Shown: positions 31,623 through 37,987 of the stretch, one piece after another
How positions within the stretch are numbered: the first letter of the stretch is position 1
How the letters are laid out: every line of letters begins with the position of its first letter
Origin: a virus
IMG/VR virus record: IMGVR_UViG_3300044684_000585
Span: 1-38,249 of that record
Length of the DNA stretch: 38,249 bases
Strand: one strand, 5' to 3'
The notes under the pieces: generated by a model
What the model was told of the DNA's origin: nothing
The model's input: the letters and a program-made list of their open reading frames with translations, nothing else
The model's database searches: none
Program-made: the position numbers and the translations under genes

Positions 31623-32079
31623 TGCCGGCTCCTGGCTGATTGACCCCGTAGACACGCAGCATGAGCGCAAAGACTTCCGCGAGCGACTTCTGCAACTGTT
31701 GGACGTCGTGCTCGAGAATGACCTCTTCGCGCTTGTCGATCACGCCGTCGTTGCTCAGAGCGGTGTCGAAGTCACGCGAGAAATTCCCGAGGCAGACGTA
31801 CAGCTCGTTGAATTTGCGCATCAGGTCTTCGTTCTCGCACTCGACGTCCGGCAGGCGCACGAACACGCCGCCGCTAGCCTGCGCGATCGCGTCGGCGTAG
31901 TGCGTCGTCTTCGACAGCTGCTGCAGCGCGAGCGACTTCTCGTCCGACAGCTTCTGGTCCTTAACCTCGTAAATCCGGTTACGCAGGGCGTTCGTGCTCA
32001 TGCCCAGGTACACGGCCGCGACGTCCCACCCACCGGGGACCGCATCGATCATCTGCAATTTGGCTTGGCGCAACTCCAT
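31609..32079 (-). CDS. YmfL/CII-like regulatory protein
   Basis: A 156-residue protein starting MELRQAKLQMIDAVPGGWDVAAVYLGMSTNALRNRIYE, the pattern of YmfL/CII-type phage regulators: an N-terminal HTH (about 15-45), then SLALQQLSKTTHYADAIAQASGGVFVRLP, then a helical C-terminal domain (about 90-145). These proteins regulate early genes or the lysis-lysogeny decision. ATG at 32079 has GAGGG upstream; the frame begins 10 codons earlier but that part lacks family features. A palindrome (32113-32128) lies 34 bp upstream and may be its operator. Confidence 0.75.
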   Translation of the reverse strand: MELRQAKLQMIDAVPGGWDVAAVYLGMSTNALRNRIYEVKDQKLSDEKSLALQQLSKTTHYADAIAQASGGVFVRLPDVECENEDLMRKFNELYVCLGNFSRDFDTALSNDGVIDKREEVILEHDVQQLQKSLAEVFALMLRVYGVNQPGAGNGAR

Positions 32080-32112
32080 ACATCCCTCTGTTCTGTTTTG
32101 GTTTTGCAAACA

Positions 32113-32128
32113 TTTACTTAGAAGTAAA
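32113..32128. promoter_or_regulatory. Palindrome TTTACTT-AG-AAGTAAA, candidate operator
   Basis: Perfect 7-bp arms around 2 bp, in the 87-bp gap between the YmfL-like gene (minus) and a small plus-strand gene. Position and symmetry fit an operator for a dimeric HTH regulator, perhaps the YmfL-like protein itself. No second copy was seen in the window. Confidence 0.45.
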
Positions 32129-32166
32129 GTTGCACTATTGAAAATCGACGGCTAGGAAATCTGCTA

Positions 32167-32487
32167 ATGACTCTCGCCGAGGCCATTCAAAGGCGGCACC
32201 TGGTGCACTGGCACGACCGAGGATTCGTACGCACGGTCGAGCCGCATTTGTTCGCGCTGCTGCGGGGCCAGCGCTTGGCGTTGATCGCGCGCCAGGTCGC
32301 AGGTGGACCTCCCGACGACGGGCAACCGTGCTGGAAGGTGATTGATGTCAGCGACGGGTTGAACGTCGATCCGGAACGAACCTTCGACGGTCGTGAGCAA
32401 GTTCCGGAGCATTTGCTGGGGCTGGTGCATATGGTCTACGCGTCCCCAACTGTCGACAGAATGCTGCTGCCGGTCGAACGGAGATAG
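32167..32487 (+). CDS. Small protein, WYL-like pattern
   Basis: A 106-residue product starting MTLAEAIQRRHLVHWHDRGFVRTVEPHLFALLRGQRLALIARQVAGG. The RTVEPH-x-ALLRGQ-x-ALIARQVAGG and WKVIDVSD motifs resemble small WYL-type or phage proteins with that beta unit. It reads plus while lying inside the minus-strand early operon, and its last 52 nt overlap the end of the Cro-like gene on the other strand. A weak TAGGAAAT ribosome binding site precedes the ATG. The antisense frame here (32164-32493) looks like shadow. Role unknown. Confidence 0.6.
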   Translation: MTLAEAIQRRHLVHWHDRGFVRTVEPHLFALLRGQRLALIARQVAGGPPDDGQPCWKVIDVSDGLNVDPERTFDGREQVPEHLLGLVHMVYASPTVDRMLLPVERR

Positions 32488-32693
32488 GCCCAATCGATAT
32501 CCGGTCGCAAATCCTCGCAGCGGACTTCGCCATTAGTAAGCCGATCAATAGCTGGGCAATGCTCCGCAGGAACGCGGCGTTTCGGGAGCTTCCATTGGCC
32601 GACCGCGCCTTTTGTGACCTTCAACTCATTGGCGAGAAGTTGAAGGGAACCAACGATAGCAACGGCTTTATCTAATGCTTCTTCCGGGGTCAT
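32436..32693 (-). CDS. Cro/YdaS-like regulator
   Basis: An 85-residue DNA-binding protein with a HTH of Cro/YdaS type: AVAIVGSLQLLANELKVTKGAVGQWK (about 11-36) and PKRRVPAEHCPAIDRLTNGEVRCEDLRPDIDW, typical of YdaS. It is the first gene of the leftward early operon, divergent from the repressor, and its promoter overlaps a repressor-type operator. It would act as Cro, lowering repressor synthesis and favouring lytic growth. Confidence 0.8.
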   Translation of the reverse strand: MTPEEALDKAVAIVGSLQLLANELKVTKGAVGQWKLPKRRVPAEHCPAIDRLTNGEVRCEDLRPDIDWAYLRSTGSSILSTVGDA

Positions 32694-32722
32694 TTGACAG
32701 AGAAATTAGTTAGCTCGCAGAA

Positions 32723-32751
32723 AGTATAGTTACTCTATACATTTAGGTCAA
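32723..32751 (-). promoter_or_regulatory. Leftward early promoter (pR-like)
   Basis: On the minus strand TTGACC (32751-32746), 17 bp, TATACT (32728-32723). Both boxes are one base off consensus and the spacing is ideal. It drives the Cro-like gene and the replication operon. The operator 32724-32740 lies across its -10 box and spacer. Confidence 0.75.
32724..32740. promoter_or_regulatory. Operator GTATAG-TTACT-CTATAC
   Basis: Perfect 6-bp inverted arms with a 5-bp spacer, in the gap between the Cro-like and repressor genes. Single half sites CTATAC also occur at 32758-32763 and 32782-32787. The same 6-5-6 operator occurs at 33699-33715. It is the probable binding site of the repressor and/or the Cro-like protein. 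Confidence 0.7.
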
Positions 32752-32797
32752 GCAATTCTATACCTCGTATGTTTAGATTTCCTATACGATCCGCGCC

Positions 32798-33313
32798 ATG
32801 AGGAAAACCGAAGACATGATTGCGTCGTGGGTCCGAGCAACACGCAAAGAAGCTGGCCTCTCTCAAGAGGCCCTAGGAGCGAAGCTTGCCCTTGAACTGG
32901 GTGAAGAAAGGGGCTTCACAAAAGCGAATATTTCCCACTGGGAAAATCGGAAGCACAGCCCTAACCTAAAGCAACTGGTCGCGATTGCAAAAATTACAGG
33001 GCGAACGCTACCCCAGGATCTGTTGGAAGCGATAGGCGGTTCAGCGCCGCCGATATTTGATGACCTGAATACGTCTGTTGAACGGACGCCTGAGCAAGCG
33101 TCCAGCACCGCAGAAAGTGCTAGGTCGTTCGGTAGGCTAAGTGGCTTAGCGAGTCTTCTCGAACTAAAAGCGGATAGTGCGCAAGAACTGCGTCTACTTA
33201 CTATTTACCGCTTGGCGAACGACCGTGAGCGTGAAGCCATTGACGACGCTATCAACGAAGTGAGTGCGCTGATCGAGATGCGAACTTCGCACGAGACGAA
33301 GCGTACTGGTTGA
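32798..33313 (+). CDS. CI-like XRE repressor lacking a cleavage domain
   Basis: A 171-residue protein. Residues about 9-75 are a XRE HTH (VRATRKEAGLSQEALGAKLA; KANISHWENRKHSPNLKQLV). A linker and a helical C-terminal part (about 115-162; SAQELRLLTIYRLANDRERE) follow. No S24/LexA-type Ser-Lys autoprotease domain is present, so RecA-stimulated self-cleavage, the lambda route to induction, is not possible. It is divergent from the Cro-like gene and would keep lysogeny by binding GTATAG-N5-CTATAC operators. Its 3' end overlaps a minus-strand gene. Sequence around it is less GC-rich than the late genes. Confidence 0.8.
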   Translation: MRKTEDMIASWVRATRKEAGLSQEALGAKLALELGEERGFTKANISHWENRKHSPNLKQLVAIAKITGRTLPQDLLEAIGGSAPPIFDDLNTSVERTPEQASSTAESARSFGRLSGLASLLELKADSAQELRLLTIYRLANDREREAIDDAINEVSALIEMRTSHETKRTG

Positions 33314-33451
33314 TTTAACAATCGGATGTTTTGCGGCCTGCGAACGAACTGTATTCATTACGTGGCGGCGCCCCCATTGATCTGTACGGATGTACGCGTG
33401 ACACAGTTCCCTTAACTCGTCGGCGCTTACATCCCACTCTTCGTTACCCAT
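33194..33451 (-). CDS. Small SOS-box-linked gene opposing the repressor
   Basis: An 85-residue product starting MGNEEWDVSADELRELCHAYIRTDQWGRRH. AAGGAG precedes the ATG (33449-33451). A LexA-type box lies about 90 bp upstream, and there is no other gene between them. Its last about 40 codons are antisense to the repressor 3' end. The block SADELREL (9-16) followed by Y and D recalls SAQELRLL in the repressor's C-terminal helices, so it might mimic that surface. It could be an anti-repressor like those known in other LexA-controlled prophages. No family is recognised; the function is inference. A tiny ATG-CTT-TAA frame precedes the ribosome binding site. Confidence 0.5.
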   Translation of the reverse strand: MGNEEWDVSADELRELCHAYIRTDQWGRRHVMNTVRSQAAKHPIVKSTSTLRLVRSSHLDQRTHFVDSVVNGFTLTVVRQAVNSK

Positions 33452-33540
33452 ACCTACTCCTTAAAGCATACCTACCAGGCAAGTAGAGACCTGTCCCGCC
33501 CTCATGTGGCAATGGTAGAACCGCTCCTACACAGCACATC

Positions 33541-33564
33541 AATACTGTACATCCATACAGTATT
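33541..33564. promoter_or_regulatory. LexA (SOS) box
   Basis: AATACTGTA and TACAGTATT are perfect 9-bp arms around CATCCA. The core CTGT-N8-ACAG (33545-33560) with TA flanks is the classical LexA operator form. It lies in the 302-bp gap 33452-33753, nearest to the minus-strand gene ending at 33451; the plus-strand operon has its own promoter/operator at 33687-33716. Confidence 0.8.
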
Positions 33565-33686
33565 TATTTCCAGCAAAATATTTCCAATAGCACATCATTA
33601 AGATGGCCGTTGAGCGTAGAAACGCAAGACGCTGCGCTGTAATCCACATCCCCTACCTACATTTCTTGCTGCAAGTATAGTTTTGC

Positions 33687-33716
33687 TTTACTTTTTCTGT
33701 ATAGCTATTCTATACT
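33687..33716 (+). promoter_or_regulatory. Rightward early promoter with operator GTATAG-CTATT-CTATAC
   Basis: TTTACT (33687-33692), 18 bp, TATACT (33711-33716) form a sigma70-like promoter for the plus-strand operon starting at 33754. The operator 33699-33715 has the same 6-bp arms and 5-bp spacer as that at 32724-32740 and covers the -10 box. A further half site GTATAG lies at 33675-33680. Confidence 0.6.
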
Positions 33717-33753
33717 TTTCTCCGTTGCAAACACACTTGATAGCGGGGTACGC

Positions 33754-33900
33754 ATGAGAGCATTTCACGTAACGGTTCGGACGCCCAGCGGCGCGTCAAG
33801 CCATTTCGCGATCGGTAGGACGGCATCTACGGTCCACGACTTCACGGCCGCCGACCAAAGCGACGATGTGGCTTTTGGAATCACGGTGGTAGCACTGTGA
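33754..33900 (+). CDS. Small phage protein (48 residues)
   Basis: MRAFHVTVRTPSGASSHFAI and onwards to FGITVVAL: a short beta-alpha-beta-like protein. Small proteins starting xxFHVTVRTPxG are common as first early genes of Burkholderiales phages; their role is unknown. It is preceded by GCGGGG, and its stop overlaps the GTG of the next gene (GTGA), so it is likely a real, coupled gene. First gene of the rightward operon. Confidence 0.6.
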   Translation: MRAFHVTVRTPSGASSHFAIGRTASTVHDFTAADQSDDVAFGITVVAL

Positions 33901-34283
33901 CGGCCAAAGCTCACCGAGCGCCGAACGCGCGCGCCCGCACCACGCCGCCCAGCACGGGCGAGTTGCACCGAACACTCGAAGAAGCACGTGACCAGGGCGA
34001 ACTTTCCCGCTTCTGCAGTGCACACGTCTGCACAACGTTCGAAGTATCGAAAGACGGCAAGCGCCTGCACCTGCCGCGCGTGCTGCAACTCATGCGCGAC
34101 CGCGGCTATCAGGTCTCCGACCCCACGCCGCCACAACACCAGCCGAAGAAGGGCTTCACGGCCTGGCTCGTCCACATCCGCACACCTGGCGGCATCGAAT
34201 TCGACATGGGGTTCTACACCCCGAACGAGCCCAAGCAGGGCTCGTGCAAAAAATCACCAACCCCTCACATGGAGCCCGCATGA
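33897..34283 (+). CDS. Hypothetical early protein
   Basis: A 128-residue product starting with GTG (TAKAHRAPNARARTTPPSTG). The middle part (about 38-100: CTTFEVSKDGKRLHLPRVLQ; VHIRTPGGIEFDMGFYTP) looks like a small beta domain. The 16-bp palindrome copy at 34018-34033 encodes SAHVCT here. Its ends overlap both neighbours by 4 nt (GTGA and ATGA). Function unknown. Confidence 0.55.
   Translation: MTAKAHRAPNARARTTPPSTGELHRTLEEARDQGELSRFCSAHVCTTFEVSKDGKRLHLPRVLQLMRDRGYQVSDPTPPQHQPKKGFTAWLVHIRTPGGIEFDMGFYTPNEPKQGSCKKSPTPHMEPA
34018..34033. repeat. Palindrome variant GTGCACACGTCTGCAC
   Basis: Differs at one base from the perfect 16-bp palindrome at 6385-6400. It lies in coding sequence of the 128-residue protein. 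Confidence 0.5.
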
Positions 34284-34519
34284 GCACCAAGACCATCAAG
34301 CTGCAGATACCCCAGGCCGTCTACGACGACCTCGTTGTCGTGGCTGCCAACTGCAATGCCGCGCACAAGGCCAGCGGCGGCTTCACCAGCCACGGCGAGC
34401 TTGATGTCGCGGGCCTGCTGCTGATGCTCGCCCAGGACGCCGCCATGACGAACAGCCGGCCGGGCTCGTGGGAAGGCTCGAACATGCAGCAGGTGCTGGA
34501 TGCACACGGCTATCAATAA
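34280..34519 (+). CDS. Small hypothetical phage protein
   Basis: A 79-residue protein: MSTKTIKLQIPQAVYDDLVVVAANCNAAH, then GELDVAGLLLMLAQDAAMTNSRPGSW. The N-terminal part could be a ribbon-helix-helix-like fold (KLQIPQAVYDDL). ATG overlaps the previous stop (ATGA). Upstream of the ParB-type gene in the same operon. Function unknown. Confidence 0.6.
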   Translation: MSTKTIKLQIPQAVYDDLVVVAANCNAAHKASGGFTSHGELDVAGLLLMLAQDAAMTNSRPGSWEGSNMQQVLDAHGYQ

Positions 34520-34554
34520 CAGATCCCAATTCCCACCACTTCCAGGAAGAGAAT

Positions 34555-36732
34555 ATGAGTAATACCGCACTCGCAGTGGCCAACAACGAGAAGCCGATCG
34601 TCGTCGACGAACTCGTCTTCGATCAGGGTGTGTACGGCCTGTACGAACGCGCGAAGATTCGCCCGTCGCCGGACAACAGGAAGCGATTCAACGAACCGGC
34701 GTTGCATGAACTGGCCGCCAGCATTAAGGCGATGGGCGTTGCACAGGCTATCCTGATCCGCCCTGTGACCCCAACCCCTGAAGCACCGGAGGAATACGAA
34801 ATCGTCGCTGGCGAACGCCGGTGGCGCGCCTCTGGAATCGCCGGGCTGACGCATATCCCGGCACTGTGCCGCCGCCTCAGCGACCTGGACGCAGCGAAGA
34901 TTCGCATCCTCGAGAACCTGCAACGCGAGGACCCGCATCCGATGGAAGAAGCCGAGGGCTACCAGCTGCTCATGCTGCAGCACGGGTTCACTGCGGACCA
35001 GCTGGTCGACGAGGTAAAGAAGAGCCGTGCCTACATCTACGGCCGACTCAAGCTGTGCGCGCTGACGCCCGACGTACGCGAGATGTTCCTGGACGACAAA
35101 CTGTCGGCGTCGACCGCGCTGCTTGTCGCACGCATCCCCGTGCCGGCGCTGCAGGTCAAGGCTACCCAAGAAATCCTGACGCCGGACTGGCAGGGCAACA
35201 CGATGTCCCATCGCGCGGCCGCAAACCATATCCAGAACCGCTACATGCTCAAGCTGGGCGCGGCAACCTTTTCGCTCACCGATGCGAAGTTGCTTGCCTC
35301 GGCGGGCTCGTGCGTCAAGTGCCCCAAACGGGCTGGCAATCAGCCCGAAGTGTTCGAGGGCATCGATCCGAACGTCTGCACCGATCCCGATTGCTTCGCC
35401 GAGAAAAAGGCGGCGCACGCCGCCGCCCTGCTCGTCCAGGCCAACAAGAAGGGGATTCCTGTACTCGAGGGCGAAGAAGGCGAGGCGGTGATGCGCAACC
35501 GCTGGCGCAGCGATAGCGATCTCGTGACCGTGGACATGGGCCTGATGTATTTCAGCCGCAATGCGCCGGCGACGCAAAACAACGGCAACGTCAGCAGCTA
35601 CCTTAACGACGAAGCCCTGCCTCCGGTCGCGAGCTATCGCAAAACCAGCGACGGCACCCTCACTGCGCTGTACAAACGCGCCGACATACAAGCTGCGCTT
35701 GAGCGCGCGGGAGCCTGCGAAACGGTCGAGGAGCACCGCGTCCGCATGCAGGCAATTGCAGAGAACCCCGACCTGGCGCCTGCTAAGACCGCCGCCCAGT
35801 TGAAGCAGGAGCAACAGCAGCAGGAACACGCAGCGGCCCGCGCGCAGATGGAAAAGGAAAGCGCCTTCCGCCTCGCCCTCTACAAACAGCTCCGTCAGCG
35901 CGCGAGCACGGCGGGCCTGAGCCTGCCTTCGTTGCGAGAGTACGTCCGGGCGCTCCATGACGATAAAGGTCTCAGTTCTGACGTACATGACCTGTACGAC
36001 TTTGACGTCAGTACCGACCTCGATAACTTCATCGATCATGCCGATGCCAATGCACTGCAGCTGCTTTTGCTGGACATGATGCTCGGCGACCGTCTCGACA
36101 CCACCTGGTGGCACGGCGCCGCGGACGACGACGAATTCGCGCCGATCATGGCAATGGCCCGCCACGAAGGCATCGACGTCGATGCCGTGCGCGCCGAGAT
36201 CTTCCCGCCCGCCCCTGCGACGCCGGGCACGACCGAACAAGCCGGCGCCGATACCGATTCTGGTGTCGTCCGCTATCGCCATCCGGACCATCCGACGTCC
36301 ACCTGGTCCGGCCGAGGCCGACAGCCGAAATGGGTTCGAGAATGGATCGAAGGCGGCAAGTCGCTGGACGACCTGCGGGTAGACGCGGCGCCGGCAACCG
36401 CCGACCAGACCGACGCCGACCAGCTGCCGGCCGAGGCGGCACCAGCTGCAGCCGATCAGCCCAATGTCGAGCAGCCGAACGAGGCGCCGACCTCAGACGA
36501 GCACGTCGACGGCACGGTGACGCCCAGCGTCCCGCCGACAGCCGATGCTCAAGACGACGGCGACCTGCTGGCAGAGCAACTCGCCGAGGTCACGCCGACG
36601 GCCGCTGACGAAGGCGTACAGACGTCTGCACTCGACAAAAAGACCAAATCAAGGCCGGCGCCGGCGAAGAAGACCGCGACCACATCCAACAAGAAAGCCT
36701 CGGCGAAGGCGCCGGCAAAGGTGAAGTCGTGA
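34555..36732 (+). CDS. ParB-family protein fused to an H-NS-type DNA-binding module
   Basis: A 725-residue protein. Residues about 25-125 are a ParB/RepB nuclease-like domain with GERRWRA (86-92) and ENLQRED (120-126). A HTH region follows (about 140-175). A Cys cluster (C253, C256, C275, C280) may bind zinc. Residues about 370-560 are helical. At about 573-610 the motif RYRHPDHPTSTWSGRGRQPKW is the H-NS C-terminal DNA-binding signature (TWSGRGRxPxW). An Ala/Pro/Gln/Asp-rich tail ends with a Lys/Ala-rich stretch. No ParA gene is near. It may act as a DNA-binding or nuclease factor in replication or gene control rather than partition. ATG 34555 after AGGAAGAG. Confidence 0.88.
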   Translation: MSNTALAVANNEKPIVVDELVFDQGVYGLYERAKIRPSPDNRKRFNEPALHELAASIKAMGVAQAILIRPVTPTPEAPEEYEIVAGERRWRASGIAGLTHIPALCRRLSDLDAAKIRILENLQREDPHPMEEAEGYQLLMLQHGFTADQLVDEVKKSRAYIYGRLKLCALTPDVREMFLDDKLSASTALLVARIPVPALQVKATQEILTPDWQGNTMSHRAAANHIQNRYMLKLGAATFSLTDAKLLASAGSCVKCPKRAGNQPEVFEGIDPNVCTDPDCFAEKKAAHAAALLVQANKKGIPVLEGEEGEAVMRNRWRSDSDLVTVDMGLMYFSRNAPATQNNGNVSSYLNDEALPPVASYRKTSDGTLTALYKRADIQAALERAGACETVEEHRVRMQAIAENPDLAPAKTAAQLKQEQQQQEHAAARAQMEKESAFRLALYKQLRQRASTAGLSLPSLREYVRALHDDKGLSSDVHDLYDFDVSTDLDNFIDHADANALQLLLLDMMLGDRLDTTWWHGAADDDEFAPIMAMARHEGIDVDAVRAEIFPPAPATPGTTEQAGADTDSGVVRYRHPDHPTSTWSGRGRQPKWVREWIEGGKSLDDLRVDAAPATADQTDADQLPAEAAPAAADQPNVEQPNEAPTSDEHVDGTVTPSVPPTADAQDDGDLLAEQLAEVTPTAADEGVQTSALDKKTKSRPAPAKKTATTSNKKASAKAPAKVKS
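36616..36631. repeat. Palindrome variant GTACAGACGTCTGCAC
   Basis: One base away from the perfect 16-mer. It encodes VQTSA in the low-complexity tail of the ParB-type protein, the same peptide as in the TerL linker. Confidence 0.5.
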
Positions 36733-36971
36733 CGTTCACCGAACACGCCATCAGCGCGATCGCGCGCGCCTTGCTCAACGATCGCCGCGACCTTTCACTT
36801 CAGTTGGCCTACTGGCAAGGGCACGGCTATGCGGGCCACGCCCGCGTCATCACCGCAGAGCTGCAGGCGAATGCCGATGCGCTGACCGAGCTGGCGGACG
36901 CCATCGCGCCCTGGTTAAAGCAACGTCCCGACTGGCCCAGCATTACCGCAAACGAACCGCTCCCGACCTGA
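36729..36971 (+). CDS. Small helical hypothetical protein
   Basis: An 80-residue, mainly helical protein (TFTEHAISAIARALLNDRRD; HARVITAELQANADALTELA). It begins with GTG overlapping the ParB stop (GTGA). Function unknown; its place suggests co-expression with the ParB-type and ATPase genes. Confidence 0.55.
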   Translation: MTFTEHAISAIARALLNDRRDLSLQLAYWQGHGYAGHARVITAELQANADALTELADAIAPWLKQRPDWPSITANEPLPT

Positions 36972-36980
36972 GGATAAACC

Positions 36981-37721
36981 ATGAAACAGATCATCAAGAA
37001 CATCCAGCAGCGCTTTGCAAACCTGTACAACGCGCTGACCGGCCTACGGGCCAGGATCAGCACGCCGGCTCAAGCGCGGCCGGCACACTGTGGCAACATC
37101 CTCGCCCTGCTCGCGCACCTGTGCGACATGGACGACGGCATGCAACGATACGTCCTGCGCTGGCTGGCCTACCCGCTGCGCAACCCGGGCGCGAAGATGT
37201 CGACGGCGCTCGTATTCAACGGTGGTCAAGGGTCCGGTAAGAACCTGTTCTTCAACCACGTGGCCGCCGCGCTGTACGGGGATAACGCGGCAAACATCCG
37301 TCCAAAGGACCTGCACAGCAAATCCAATTACTGGGCCCTGAGCGCCAATCTCGTCGTGGTCGACGGTGACTATGCGCCGCGGCACCTGGAGCGCATGAAG
37401 GTATTCCACGCTGCGGAGGCCTTCGTGATCACACTCCAGGGCCACGCGCCGCGCACGGTCGTCAATCGCTTGAATTTCGTCTACCTGTCGGATCAGGAAG
37501 ACTTCCTGCCATCGGATGCCGGCAGCCGCCGCTTCGTCGTCGTCGAAGTCCCGCCCGCACGGCCGCACAGCTTTTATGAAGCGATCGCGCATGAGATCGC
37601 CAACGGCGGCCTGGACGCCTTCCGCGACTACCTGGTGCACGGCCTCGACATGGGCGACTTCAACGAGAACACGCAGCCGCCGGCGGCGCCGGCGCAACAC
37701 GACGGTCGGAGGGTCGCATGA
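36981..37721 (+). CDS. SF3-like ATPase (DUF5906/primase-helicase type)
   Basis: A 246-residue ATPase with Walker A NGGQGSGKN (80-88), Walker B LVVVDGD (124-130), the sensor-like stretch LNFVYLSDQEDFLP (about 164-177), and a GSRRFVVVEV motif (181-190). This matches the ATPase core of phage/plasmid DUF5906 primase-helicase proteins, but the usual primase half is missing. It is thus a short form that may work with another replication protein. GAGGATAAAC precedes the ATG. Its stop overlaps the next gene (ATGA). It is a second helicase-like ATPase besides the VirE protein. Confidence 0.8.
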   Translation: MKQIIKNIQQRFANLYNALTGLRARISTPAQARPAHCGNILALLAHLCDMDDGMQRYVLRWLAYPLRNPGAKMSTALVFNGGQGSGKNLFFNHVAAALYGDNAANIRPKDLHSKSNYWALSANLVVVDGDYAPRHLERMKVFHAAEAFVITLQGHAPRTVVNRLNFVYLSDQEDFLPSDAGSRRFVVVEVPPARPHSFYEAIAHEIANGGLDAFRDYLVHGLDMGDFNENTQPPAAPAQHDGRRVA

Positions 37722-37987
37722 CGGGCCCCGTTAATGCCGACCAGGCCGAGCCGCACGATCCCGATGCCTACAAACACCAGGCGCTGCTGCTCAAGTCCGC
37801 GCACTGCTGCCGGCCGGTTCTCTACCAGGAGCGGCACCAGTTCATCAACGGGCTGACCCTCTACCACGACGGCGGCCGGGTCGCGATGTTGGTGTACTTG
37901 ACCGGGAAGCCCGATGGGATCGACAGCAACGAAATTCAGATCAAGACCACGAATTACGAAGTAACCGAGGAGAACCGAAATGGCTGA
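37718..37987 (+). CDS. Small hypothetical protein
   Basis: An 89-residue protein (MTGPVNADQAEPHDPDAYKH; INGLTLYHDGGRVAMLVYLTG). No family recognised. Overlaps the ATPase stop by ATGA and the next gene by 8 nt, so it is part of the same tight operon. Confidence 0.5.
   Translation: MTGPVNADQAEPHDPDAYKHQALLLKSAHCCRPVLYQERHQFINGLTLYHDGGRVAMLVYLTGKPDGIDSNEIQIKTTNYEVTEENRNG

Noticed and set aside
32164-32493. Minus-strand frame of 109 codons as an early-operon gene
   Set aside because: The plus strand of the same stretch gives a more protein-like sequence (RTVEPH, ALIARQVAGG, WKVIDVSD). The minus version is Gln/Arg-rich without a ribosome binding site.
34513-36291. Minus-strand open frame (592 codons) opposite the ParB-type gene
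   Set aside because: Shadow; translation lacks domains, while the plus strand shows GERRWRA, ENLQRED and TWSGRGR motifs.
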